This document shows, piece by piece, positions 35,229 through 46,986 of a stretch of DNA of 64,000 bases (positions within the stretch are counted from its first letter, which is position 1; each line of letters opens with the position of its first letter). The translations under genes and the position numbers were made by a program. Source of the DNA: Tetrapyrgos nigripes (taxonomy: Eukaryota > Basidiomycota > Agaricomycetes > Agaricales > Campanellaceae); the NCBI GenBank assembly GCA_013368315.1, contig JAACJM010000050.1:404099-468098 (forward strand), given 5' to 3'. The notes beneath the pieces are model-generated. The model had not been told where the DNA came from and made no database searches. It saw only the letters and a list, made by a program, of their open reading frames with translations.

Positions 35229-36197
35229 CTATGTCGTCGCACTCTTTTTCGTCAACATCTTCGTCCATAGTGATCTCACTTCCTGCTCATCTCTCTTGGC
35301 TCTCTCTTCTGCTGTCAGAAACAAAGAAGAAATGGTGGCACGAGTCTCCTCTTCGAATTCAGCCTTTTTGCTTTTCCGCTCTTTCACCGCTGCCATGAAT
35401 ATAGCCTTGGCCTTGTTTTCTCTTCTCTCCTGCTCCTGCTCCACTCCCTCTAGAAGTTCTCGTTCATATTGTTCAATTTGCTCTTTAACCTTCCTACTGT
35501 CTGTCACCCCAATTAACTCTCCAGCAAACTTTCCTCTCAACGCGTAATCCTTCCCTTGTATCTTCTTCACCCGATCACCAAGCTGTTTGTCGACCAGAAT
35601 GAAGAAGGTACTGCAGAACCAGTAGCACTGATTCCAGAGTAACGTATAATTGGGAGCCATAGCCGAAATCTCTTCAAAAATTCCGCAAACTTCAATCAAA
35701 GAAAAGGCTGGTTTCGACGGAAAACGGTATGTGCTGATTTTGAATGGTGGGTTCGGCTCCTTTCCTCCTCCGCCTTCTCTCTTCGACGATTTGGGTAGAA
35801 CTCGACTAATGCTATCGTCGCTTTTTTTGAACATTCCAGGGATAGAGAACCCAGAACTCTCGCCAGAAAACATCCCACTGGAGCCGTTCGTGTCCCTTGC
35901 AACGGGTTTTCGACCACTCGGTCTGCGGTCAGCAAGCAGCTTGATGGTGCTCCCCTCTCCGTCGAAGACGTTTATGTGGAGATATTCGTGCGCTACGGAC
36001 AGCAATCAGAATCATATTCTCCGCAGCATCAGGGAAGTCGACAACCTACCTATGGGTGTCCTCTCCTTATAATGCACGATTTCCGTAACCCTGTACTTGA
36101 TGAACCTGTCTTCTTTCCTCCGAACATCTTTACAGAACGAGACCAAAGGCAAAGAGAACTCGAGCTTATAGCTGGGATCCAGTAGTACGTCGGTCAT
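35229..36197 (-). CDS. Unrecognised protein with coiled-coil C-terminus
   Basis: Two exons (36050-36197 and 35229-35992) sum to 912 bases, giving 303 residues. The start is MTDVLLDPSYKLEFSLPLVS. The N-terminal part continues RTPIAHEYLHINVFDGEG across the intron. A Ser/Gly/Lys-rich linker follows, then a short hydrophobic Trp/Cys segment (LLWNQCYWFCSTFF) that could touch a membrane. The C-terminal 100 residues are strongly charged and helical (REIKEQIEQYE-type, EERAKRDEQEVRSLW). I do not recognise the family. The frame and the GTAGGT...CGTAG intron support it as a real gene. Confidence 0.65.
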
Positions 36198-36767
36198 CTT
36201 GGGTCATGGATGGGGGATGGTTCGAGTTGCGAAGAGCAAACACAGGTATTAATGACTCATGTACAATGCCATTGGTGTGCAAATCCAGTTATGATGGCTT
36301 TGCTAATGCTGTAGAGTGTTGATCTGGTTTGGTTCGGAGCTAATGTATGCTGTACACATGTGTCAGATTCACAAAGTCAAGATGTTGGGGAGATGCCTGC
36401 GCGGAGATTGCCCGAGTGTGGGCGAGGTATTCACAAAGCTCTCGGCGTCTAAACTTTCGTATGATACACGGGAGGGAGAAACCGCAGACAGCTGAAGGGT
36501 GGAATACACATGTCCATCCAGACGTTTATTATCACGATCGACGCTGGATGGGAATAGAAAGCGCAGCGGCGAAGTTGAAAGAGGGTACAAAACATGCATT
36601 AGATAGCGGTGCGGTGTAATTCATTCATTCATTCAAGGCGTATTACTGGGGTTAGAACTACAGCTACATAGCTCCAAGAGGATTAGTAGTATTTTCAGCC
36701 AGACGTATCCAAAAACAAATCTCAAATGTTCGAAACGACCGTTTCCATTGTCTGCAGAGCCTATCGA
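36198..36767. other. Intergenic, possible short + ORF
   Basis: This holds the 3' flank of the second Clp gene and the 5' flank of the gene at 35229-36197. A 90-codon + frame (36347-36619) has no supporting splice sites and no recognisable similarity. I list it only as a possibility. Confidence 0.3.
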
Positions 36768-39700
36768 TCCGACTTCGTTACAACCAATCCTGAGGGGTCA
36801 TTAGGGTTATCCAGACTAATGATCACCTTATCTCCTTCATGGACTGCTCCAGTCATAAGGGCCCGTGAAAGCGGCGTCAAAAGACTTTTCTGAACCACCC
36901 GAACCAGATGCCGACCACCATATTGAGATGATATACCGTTCTTGATTAACCAGTTTTTGGCATCCTTGTCCACGTCCAATCTCAATTTCTTCAGACCTTC
37001 ACGTTGTTGGATCTCATCGAGGTGTTTGTTGAGGATTTCCACCATGACATTCTTTACCATAGCGCGCTAAGGGAAGGTGTTAGAAATGAAACGAAAGAAC
37101 GACTGAATCGGAGGAAGAACACGAGATACTCACGAACATCACAATTTCGTCGATTCGGTTTAAGAATTCCAAGGGGAAGCCTTTCTCGACAAAGAGCTGC
37201 TGGACACGTTTGCGAGTGGCTTTTGATATCTCCCCTGGTTCTTTTGAGATGAGTTCGGCGCCGACGTTGGAGGTCATGATAATGACACAGTTTCTATGGG
37301 CAATTTAGTATCGAGGCAATAGAAATATAAGACTATCACTTGCCTGAAGTCCACGATTCTACCCTGCCCATCCGTCAAACGGCCTTCATCCAGAACTTGC
37401 AAAAAGACAGTTAAGAATTGAAGGCAAGTTTTCTCGATTCTGTCGAACCACAAGACACGGTCAGTAAAGATATGAAAGTCAAGAGTCCAAGGGTACGCAC
37501 TCATCAAGAAGGACAATGCAGTAGGGAGTCCTCCGCACGTATTCTGTGAGTTGACCCCCTTGGTCATACCCGACGTATCCCGGCGGTGAGCCAATCTAAA
37601 CCCAGCACTCAGTAAAGGCTCAAATTGTGAGAGAAGAAAAAACACGAACAAGACGAGATATCGAATGGGTTTCGGAATACTCGCTACCATCAATTCGAAT
37701 CATCGCCGCTGCCTGGCCGAAGAGCTCATTTGCCAGCTGCCCATAGCGATGATATCAGTCAAGTCACTGAGGTAAAAGGTAGAGGGAGGTTGCACTTACA
37801 GTTTTGCAGAGCAAGGTCTTTCCTGTCCCAGATGGACCCGTGAACAGCAGAGATACAGGCTGATCTGCATTTCCAAGGCCGGTCCTCGACAATCTGATGG
37901 TATCGCTCACTGTCCTGACAGCTTCTGGCTGACCGATGACCTGGACAATTACAGATAACATGAGCACCATAACAGTAAATGCGGTAGATGAAAGTCACTG
38001 ACCTGTTTCGCAAGGTTCTCTTCAAGAGTGAGGAGCTTCGTCTTTTCTTCAGCCAGTAAACGTTGAATAGGAATTTTCGTAGCCTTTTCCACCATTGCCG
38101 CAATACTCTCCGGAGTGATTGTATACGGCGAGATTCTGGAAAGGGTTCGTCCAGAGAGAGTGGCTGATCCTTTGAAATTTGGACCATCGGCTTCTAGCTT
38201 CAATAAACTGGCACGCAATTTTTCTAGCTCTGAGCGAAGTCGGTCTGTTTCTTTTGGAACGCTGATAAGAAAGAAAGTGATATGTCAGGGCTCATGCCTT
38301 ACTGAAGTAAGACGAAACTCACGTCGATTGCTTTAGAGCATTCCTAGTTTCCTCAATTCTTTGTCTTGTGATACTGATGTTATCCCACCACTCCTTCATC
38401 TGTTCTTGCTGAAGCTTCAAAGAATTTGTCTCCTTCTCTAAATCAGCTAATCTTTTCCTTGCAAGGTTGAGGGCGTCCCAGTCCTCTGGGTGGTCATCGC
38501 GCTGGAGAGAAAGACGTAACGTCAGTTTACTGTATACACCGAAAAATTCAAAGGCAACTACTCACCGTAAGCGCTTTGATGTACGATTGCGTATGAGACT
38601 TTGTCTTCTCCAGACTATCGAGGGCTTCAGGGTTCATATTCTGCGCTACCTTAGCTGATGCGCAAGCTTCATCGACGAGGTCAATTGCTGAATCTGGCAG
38701 ACTGAAAATTCGTTAAGTTAGTGACCAAGAGATAACTGAGATGCCCAAGAAAGCATACCGTTTACTGGTGAGGTAACGATGCGCCAAGTTGACAGCAGCA
38801 ACTACAGCTTGGTCCATGATCCAAACTCGATGATGGGCCTCATATCGTTCTCGAGTACCTCGGAGTATAGTGATAGCCTCATCAATGGTCGGTTCAGAGA
38901 CTAAAACCTATTCAAAGGCAGATACAATGTCAGCTCTCGTAACAATCATCTAAGTTGAACGAAAACGCACAGAAGTGAAACGACGCGTCAGAGCACCATC
39001 CTTCTCAATATATTCTCTGTATTCCGCCAAGGTCGTCGCTCCAATGACACGAAGTTGACCACGAGCAAGTACAGGTTTGAGCAGATTAGCAGCATCCCTA
39101 GACGGTATTTCATAAATCTGAGATAATACATGTCGAGAATGAATGATGACTCACATTCCGGAGTTCTGCCCACTACCTTTGCCCATACAGATCAAATGAA
39201 CCTCATCGATGAATAAGGTTAGTGGGCCTCTGCTTTCCTGCCATCGTATCGCATCTGAGAAGACACAATAAGTGCTGTCAGAAGCTGGGGAATTTTTGAA
39301 GAACTTACCTGCCACGACGCCTTTGACACGCTCCTCATATTCACCCTTTCCAGCACCAGCAAAAAGCGAGCCAATATCAACGCTGAATATCACTCCTCTG
39401 AGACCTTCAGGAACTTCGTTGCTAACAACTCTACACGCAAGACCCTCGACCACTGCTGTTTTTCCTACGCCGGGCTCACCTGAGGCCCAAAAAATGATTA
39501 GTAAGGTACGACAGTGTAGGATGGTGAGACCCGTACCGATGAGAATGGCAGAATTCTTGGTTCTATAGAGGAGAGAGAATTTGTTAGTTCGAGAGAAGAA
39601 ACCGCATCGAGACCGCCATGAACTCACTTGCGTGAAAGAACTTGAACAACTCTGCGAATTTCTTCGTCCCTGCCGATAATATCATTCAACTTCTTCTCCC

Positions 39701-40754
39701 TCACCAAAGCACACATATCGATGGCATATCTATCCGTATAGGTAAAGGTCAACGAGAGTCAGAGATCCAAGCTGTAATCACAGACTTACTTTGCCAGATA
39801 CTTAAACTGAGTATCATCACTATCTTCCCCAGATCTCTCAGGACGTGCTCGCTTCAAAGCAGAAGCTACAGAAGAACCAGTGAGCGATACCAGCTCGAAA
39901 GCCTCGCTTGCTTCTTTATCGCTGGCAATTGCGAGGGAGACGTGGTATGCATTGACGAAGCTGTCGCCCTACAGATTGATGAAGCAATTTCAGTCTAGTT
40001 AGGAGGAGGATAGAAGACAAAAGTCGAACTCACATGTGCCGTCCTAAGCTGACGGGCCTCGCTGATCACACGAGTCAAAGCCGCACTCGGAGGTAGACCT
40101 CCACCAGGAACAGGTGACGGCGACGGCGAGGATCTTGAAGGGCGTGGTGAAGATGGAGGTGGGCTTTTTGATCTTCCACGTCTTCGGGGCCACTATGTAT
40201 AGAAACACTTGGTCAGGGATAGCGCTCAAAGAGACGCGAAATTTGCAAACCTTTGCAAAACGCGACTTTCCGTTTGGCGGAGGTGCGAGGTGGGGCCCAT
40301 GGCTGTTGTTGGAAGAGTTGAGTGTGAGGGATGAAGGGGTTGAGATTGCGCTTTCGTCAATGGAATTGTTTTTCCATATTTCTTTTGCAAGTTGTAACTG
40401 TAGAATGGATTTGAGAGTCAGATCAGGGAAGTTGCAGACACAGGTAAAAACGTACTGGATCGACATCGAGGTCGGTGATAGCAGACCACAGCGGGGTACG
40501 GGCTTCAGGGAAGGAGAATTGGTCAAAGTTGTCGATGTCTAGTTCATAGCCGCATAGGAGGACTAGAAGGATGTGGATGGGTTGAACTAGATGTCGATAC
40601 GATACAGATGTCAGACCAAGTACGTCAAGGCTGAGCAAAGGCAGTAACACGCACCTTCTTTCTTTCTAAACTTCAACGCAACATCCATCGACTTCTCCAA
40701 CGTCCTCAACACGCTACTCGTAAACTCTTCATCTGCTTGGTCATTCTTGGCCAT
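36768..40754 (-). CDS. Hsp104/ClpB-like disaggregase
   Basis: About 16 exons on the minus strand, starting [20 protein letters not shown] at 40754. The N-terminal domain has [14 protein letters not shown] and a proline-rich linker. AAA domain 1 shows [19 protein letters not shown], Walker [15 protein letters not shown], Walker [30 protein letters not shown] with RRF, and [16 protein letters not shown] middle coiled coil ([20 protein letters not shown]) follows. AAA domain 2 has [40 protein letters not shown] split by an intron, [10 protein letters not shown] and [12 protein letters not shown]. Both Walker A and B pairs are canonical. The first pore loop reads [13 protein letters not shown], two residues shorter than usual and without its Tyr. 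It ends VVTKSDR. Hsp104/ClpB proteins pull polypeptides out of aggregates with Hsp70; this is a likely but not proven role here. Confidence 0.85.
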
Positions 40755-41988
40755 ATCGAATGGTTTGTGGATGCCGACGTCGACGAGGGGTATCAAGTGT
40801 TAAGGGACTGACGTCTATATGTAGGGGATTGACCAAGGATAGACAGTAGTGATAGTGAGGAAGCATACTAATCACCGTTCCTGGGTATATGTACTGTGGA
40901 GATTTGAAGCTGATGAAAATCAGGGAAAGCGGGCGTCATTGTCAATTCAAAAGAGGACGAAGGCATGCTGTAGTGTAAATTCAGTACAATGTGCAAGTAC
41001 ATCACCGCAGCCCATTGCTATTACTCATTTGTACCAGTGCATGCCGGTGTCAAATGAGGTCCCCGTACAGCATAAATGATCTTCAGAGACGCTCTGAGAC
41101 GCTCAAGTCGAGAAATGTTCGCACAGTTGAAGGCGTACGTCTGCTCCTGTGAAAATAGGCTCAGCTTGAGACCTTTGAATCGCTAATCAGAGGCACTGAA
41201 AGTTACCGTAGGCCATGAGTATCGAAATTCCTTCAACAGCTTTGGTGCATAGCTTTGCATTTGTTTAGCGTGTGGTACTGGAGTTGTACTGGAAGGTAAA
41301 TTTGGGTAGCATTACTTTGACATCCGTCTCGGTATCTATCAAGATCCAACGATAACGAGGGCCGTCGGCGTAGATTGGGTGTAAGCGCCCATCCTAGTAC
41401 ATACAATGTCCTGGACCTGACCGAAGTCAGCGGCTGCACGGCGTGTAGTAGGCAAGGTCATAGAACATGCCTCGTGTAAGTACAATGGATCTGGGTGGAC
41501 ATGAACCATTCTTGCTGTCTCGGACCTGTTACTGTTAGCAGCCCATACTTCTCCACACCTATGGAGGACAATATGTATAGGACAATACGGGCAGTGCCTA
41601 CCGTTTCTGAACGCTCAAGCTCAAGACAGATAGACGAGCCTTAGAAAATGTTGGTAGAATGGAATACATAGGCACTGAGATTGGGGTAATCTGGAGAACA
41701 ACGGAACGCGGGAAAATAAACATGACATTCTCAGCTGCAGCTGTGCGAAAAAAGCGTGCCCTACACTGACAGTCTCTGACAGCAAAGCTGTACGGAGACA
41801 GCATGCAAACGTCACAACTCTTCCGAGTCGTCCGCGCAAGAATCAAGATACCAATGTCATACAAATTCTCAAAACACTACATCACAATTAGATCATGGCA
41901 GGCAGTAGAACATGGATTATTTTGTTGTGCAGTGAAAATACATATTGTGCATGTAGAGAGCGAGACAAACGAGCATGAAAAAAGATAT
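40755..41988. other. Intergenic, 1.2 kb, no gene seen
   Basis: This lies between the 5' end of the second Clp gene and the 3' end of eS25. A TATA-like CATATAG lies near 40813-40820 on the Clp side. Several 60-90-codon frames on both strands (41233-41864) have no splice support or recognisable motif. I see no RNA gene or repeat. Confidence 0.4.
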
Positions 41989-42525
41989 CTAATCTGCTGA
42001 TGCTGTTGCCCGTGCTGGAAAAAAAAGAACATTAGTGCCAACTCCACCCGACCAACGGAAAAATAAAAAACGCACTGTAAATCAACTGCGCCGAGTGGTG
42101 CACTATCCGCTTAATCTGACCCTCCTTCTCCAAGTGCCTGATAGCAATTCGTGCAAGACTGCCATTGATTTTGAGCCTCTCAATGAGGATACTCTGGGAG
42201 ATGAAGCGGAAGGTGGGGACTTCTTTGATGATACGGTCGTAAGTGGCCTTGTCGACGTTGACTATGTGTTGGGCCTTGTCCTTGACTTTGCCCTTGGACC
42301 ACTTCTTCTTCTTTGCGGCTTTACCGCCACTTGAGGGTGCAGGTGCTTTTGCCTTGGCCTGTAGAATGAAAAGTCAATAAGGAAAACGACATCCAAATCC
42401 TTCAGCTGCATCCAACGAAAATTCCCCCAATCCATCGACAAAACATATCCAGCGAGTTCATGGTATGCCCATCCAGTCCTATACACGAGAAAGGGGTGGC
42501 ATTGAGGGATAGAAAGACTCACCAT
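41989..42525 (-). CDS. RPS25: 40S ribosomal protein eS25
   Basis: eS25 sits in the head of the 40S subunit. The first exon is only the ATG (42523-42525), followed at once by GTGAGT and an intron of about 165 bases. Exon 2 begins [19 protein letters not shown]. Conserved pieces follow: [60 protein letters not shown] and [13 protein letters not shown]. The last exon adds RATASAD. Length (about 106 residues) and order match the family. The gene is head-to-head with glucosidase II beta; the two ATGs are about 160 bases apart and may share one promoter. Confidence 0.92.
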
Positions 42526-42686
42526 GGGTGTTAGACGACCGTTTGTAAAGTCGTCCTGTCTACAAGCTCTGACTATGGCGACTCTCGACCGGAAATTGCC
42601 GTCGGAGTTTGAAATGCGGACCGGTCGGAGCGGCACTGCCACTACCTCCTCCTGACACGTCTTCAACTGAGCGACCAGTCGCGTCA

Positions 42687-44826
42687 ATGCTACCTCCCTG
42701 GCTAGTTCTCTCTCTATTCCCTCTTTCTGCCCTTGGAGCCATCGATAGGACCTTTGGAGTTGCTCCAGATCTACTCCCGAAATATGCCCCTCGAAAGGAC
42801 GGGACGTGGAATTGTTTAGACGGGTCAAAGGAAATTCCCTGGAACTTCGTCAACGATGATTCTTGTGACTGTCCTGACGGAAGTGATGAACCAGGTGGGT
42901 TCAATCGCCAACAGATTTGCTACCTCAAAGGGACAAGGATAAACGCGTCTTATATATGAACCTATCATTAGGAACTGGTGCTTGTCCGGACACTTACTTT
43001 TACTGCAAGAACGAAGGCCATACTGGTTCTTTGATTCCTAGTTCGAGGGTGAAGGATGGTTTATGTGGTGCGTGTCCTCAACTGGCTTGGTCGTTCTTCT
43101 ACTCATGAGGTGTTATGCAGAACCTCAATGTTGTGATGGCTCAGACGAACGGCAAGGAGTGTGTCCGAATGTTTGCCAGGAAGTCGGTGAGGCTCATAGA
43201 AAGAAGTTGGCTGAGGAACTCAAACTTAGAAAGACGGTGCGCGTTCCATTCGTTGTCCTCTATCATCGACAACTAAAGAGGTTACTGCTGTAGGGCTCCA
43301 AAATAAGATCATCCTACATTACCTACGCGCAAAAGGAAAAGAAGCGTCTAGAAGGCGTCATCGAGAACAACGCAAAAGAGATTCTTTTGCGAGAGAAGGA
43401 GTATGAACGTCTCAAAGGTGACTCAAGCCAGGATTGATTCATTCTATGTCTTTTACTGAGCCAAGTCCTGCAGACATCGCAGACCGCACCGAATCCCTCT
43501 CTGCAGCTGCCCTGGAACACAAACAACAGTCACCTCTCTACCTCTCCCTCATCGACCACTCAAACGCCCTCAAATCCCTCCAACGCGAACACAATAAACT
43601 CCTCGAACGCGAAAAAGAACTCAGCAATATCCTCGATACCCTTCGTACAGGCTACAACCCCAACTACCAAGACATGGCTGTCCTTGAAGCCGTTCGTGGA
43701 TGGGAATATATTGCTGGGTTGCCTCATATTAACGATGTTGGTAAAAACGGTGGAGATAGCGACGTGTCTGATGAGGAAGCAGGGATTTCGGATAGTAGCG
43801 AGAATGTTGAGGAAGAGGAGGAGTTGGAAGAAGGAATGTGGACGAAGGAAGAGTTGGACAAGGAATTGGATGATTTGCTGAAGAGTGATTATGTGTCACT
43901 GTTGATGGAGCATGAGGAGCATGTGAGGAGTCCGGTTGAGGGATCGTTGAGTGAGTGAACCATTCAGTCTGGTAATAATCGAGGTGGTGAAAGCTGACAA
44001 CCTTCGTAATAGTTTTCGACATCGCATCGTACTTGCCAGATTCAGTTGTTCCTCAGTATGAGGACTTCAAGGATATATTGCTTGGCTGGATGGCTATGTT
44101 TGGAATCATTCGGGAACAGGAGGGTGCTGGTAAGTTTGATTTGATGGCTTTCTAACTTACTTTGATCTTCTGATGGTGTCTGGCTGCTCTTAGACACGTC
44201 CCGTGCGCGTCAAGCCCTCCAAGACGCGGAGAATGCTCTTAACAAGGTCAAGAGAGAGAAAGAAAACGCCGAGCAAGACATTCAAAAGATCTTTGACCCT
44301 ACCATGTTCGGTGCTGAGGGTGAATGGAAGAAACTCGATGGTACTTGTCTAGAGTATCCCAGTGGAGAGTGAGTATTTCGTTACTCCGAGGAAGGATAAA
44401 GGTGGTTCGCTTTTCTTACCGCATTCTCGCAGCTACGTCTACGAATTGTGCTTCTTTGGTGAAGCGAAACAGAAACCTACCAAAGGAGGATCCACGTTCA
44501 CCTTGGGCAGGTTCTCTTCGTGGAACAAATCCCCTGAAGTTCAAGTCGGTTCACCCGAGTACTATTCGAAACAAGTCTATGACAGAGGTACCAAGTGTTG
44601 GAATGGACCTGAGAGGAGTGTTGTTGTGCGTATGTTCTGTTGCTCGAGTTGGACATAACTAACGAGCATGATACAGTTGGTCATGACCTGCGGTACTGAA
44701 AATGCTATCCACTCGGTTCAAGAGCTCGAAAAGTGCGAGTATCAGTTCACTGGAACAACGCCTGCGCTTTGTCTGCCTGTGGATTCTAATGGAAATGGGA
44801 AGGCAGGGTCGAGGGAGGAACTCTGA
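42687..44826 (+). CDS. Glucosidase II beta subunit
   Basis: This ER subunit helps the catalytic alpha subunit trim glucose from N-glycans. A signal peptide (MLPPWLVLSLFPLSALGAID) is followed by LDL-receptor class A-like modules, NFVNDDSCDCPDGSDEPG and later PQCCDGSDERQGVCPN. A long coiled coil with an acidic stretch (SSENVEEEEELEEG) comes next. The C-terminal mannose-6-phosphate-receptor homology domain contains YVYELCFFGEAKQKP, FTLGRFSSWN, RGTKCWNGPERSV, VMTCGTENAI and QELEKCEYQF. It ends SREEL, a weak variant of the HDEL-type ER-retention signal. Several short introns interrupt the gene. It shares a short divergent region with eS25. Confidence 0.88.
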
Positions 44827-45248
44827 GGGTACTGTGTTGTAGGAAGTAGTATTTAACTAGATTTTTTTTGTCCAGATTCGTCAACTGTATCCCACTGTGG
44901 AGTCAGGGCAGAAGACATCGCGGAACAGGGAAAACTCGGGTGAATTTAAGTGAACCTGATTGGCTGGCATTCCGTCTTGTCAAAGTCTAGGTCTTTAACC
45001 CCGCAAATTGAAACCGTAAAGCGCTCTATCTCGTTATTAACCTCGTCCTCGATGACCAGACATATACACTCGACGATATTCAGCCTCAAGGACGACCGAC
45101 GTGTACATGTCAGTCTATAGAGAAACAACGGAAGGAGTAGTTAGTAACAGTTGTAAACAAATTACATCGGATACAACCGTCCGGCGTTGTTGGCATCAAT
45201 ACTGACCAGCTCGCTCCTCTTCTTCATTACTCCTTCCTCCTACTCCTC
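44827..45248. other. Intergenic before the 2-OGDH E2 gene
   Basis: This holds the 3' flank of glucosidase II beta and the promoter region of the E2 gene. CT-rich sequence at about 45205-45245 lies directly before the ATG. No other feature is seen. Confidence 0.4.
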
Positions 45249-46986
45249 ATGCTTTCCAAGCGCATAATTGCCATCGCGCGAGGCCGTGCCTCGCTCAACT
45301 CCAGAACGGCGTTGAGCATGTCGAGAGGGTGGTATGTAACCGAGACCCAAACCAGAGAAAGGTATCTAATACGTCAATACTATGTCTAGGGAAACAGCCA
45401 GTGTACGTGTTAGAAAGGCTAAATTCCATTCGACAAATCTTCTGCAGGGTGAGTACAGTTCGTCCACTCGAGGATAGACTACATGGTTTTAACCTCCATG
45501 CACAGCGGAGACTGTCAAAGTCCCTCAAATGGCCGAGTCCATTACTGAGGGAACTCTGAAAACATGGGTCAAGAAAGTTGGTGACAGTGTCAATGTGGAC
45601 GAAGAAGTCGCGACTATCGAGACTGACAAGGTAAGGCGCGTCATTGCCCATGCCATCTCGCTGACCGGATGTTTCTCTCTAGATCGACGTCTCCGTCAAT
45701 GCTCCTACTTCTGGTACCATCAAAGAACTTTTGGCGAATGAAGAAGACACCGTCACTGTCGGTCAGGACCTCTTTGTTTTGGAGCCTGGAGAAGGAGGTG
45801 CAAGTACGTGTTTAATCTTTTCTGTGAAGAATCTTTTTCTTATTTTTCTGAAGGCTCGCAGAAATCTGAACCCGATTCCTCAAAAGAGTCCGAGTCTGAA
45901 AAGCCTGCACCACCACCTACTGAATCTTCCAAGGCTCCGGAGTCTAAACCTGAGCCAAAGAAAGAGGAACCCAAGAAAGAGGCAGCTCCCAAGAAGGATT
46001 CGAAATCCTCTGAATCGTCCAAACCTCCTGCACCTGCAGTTGGTAATCGTAACGAGACTAGGGTGCGTTGTGCCTACTTGCATTCACTTCCGGATCTTCC
46101 CAACCAATCAACTAACGTATTCATACGCATATTATAGGTCAAAATGAACCGCATGCGCCAACGTATCGCCGAACGTCTCAAAGAATCCCAAAATGCCGCT
46201 GCCTCTCTCACTACCTTCAACGAGATCGACATGTCCTCTCTCATCGACATGCGAAAACGCTATAAAGACTCCATCCTCAAGGAACACGACGTCAAATTGG
46301 GATACATGAGTGCCTTTGCAAAAGCTTGCTGTCTCGCGTTGAAAGAAATCCCAGCTGCGAATGCGTCGATTGAGGGAGACGAGATTGTTTATAGGGACTA
46401 TGTGGATTTAAGTGTGGCGGTTGCGACGCCAAAGGGGCTGGTCACGCCCGTTGTGAGGAATGCGGAAGGGATGAATTTCGTGGATGTTGAGAAGGAGATT
46501 GCGGCGCTTGGGAAGAAGGCTAGGGATAACAAGTTGACGTTGGAGGATATGGCTGGTGGAACGTTTACTATGTGCGTGTTTTGTTTTTTTTTGCTCGTTT
46601 TGCTTCCTGTTAAGTTGGGTTTAATAATTTATTCCTTTATTTTTTCAGCTCCAACGGTGGTGTCTTTGGCTCATTATACGGAACACCCATCATCAACCTG
46701 CCTCAATCTGCCGTCTTGGGCATGCATGCAATCAAAGACCGACCTGTCGTTGTTGATGGCCAAATTGTGATCCGCCCTATCATGGTTGTTGCTTTGACGT
46801 ATGATCATCGGTTGTTGGATGGTCGGGAGGCTGTTACTTTCCTTGGTGAGTCTCATCTTCCTTTTTCGCCTTGCTCTCTTTTTTCGTTGTCATGTTGGAA
46901 TCGGTTTACTGACTGGCATCCGATTTTTCTTGATTAGTAAAAGTCAAGGAATACCTCGAAGATCCCAGAAAAATGCTTCTTGCTTA
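45249..46986 (+). CDS. KGD2: Dihydrolipoyllysine succinyltransferase (2-oxoglutarate dehydrogenase E2)
   Basis: E2 of the mitochondrial 2-oxoglutarate dehydrogenase complex in the TCA cycle moves a succinyl group to CoA. It starts [20 protein letters not shown], a typical presequence, and a second short exon completes it. The lipoyl domain reads [16 protein letters not shown], then [11 protein letters not shown] with the lipoylated Lys. A Pro/Glu/Lys/Ser linker comes next with no E3-binding domain, as is usual for this enzyme in eukaryotes. The catalytic domain has [69 protein letters not shown] and [14 protein letters not shown] with the catalytic His and Asp. It ends [14 protein letters not shown]. 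Confidence 0.93.

Noticed and set aside
36347..36619. 90-codon + ORF as a small gene
   Set aside because: It lies between two minus-strand genes, with no similarity, no introns and an ATG in poor context. It is kept only as a possibility in the intergenic entry.
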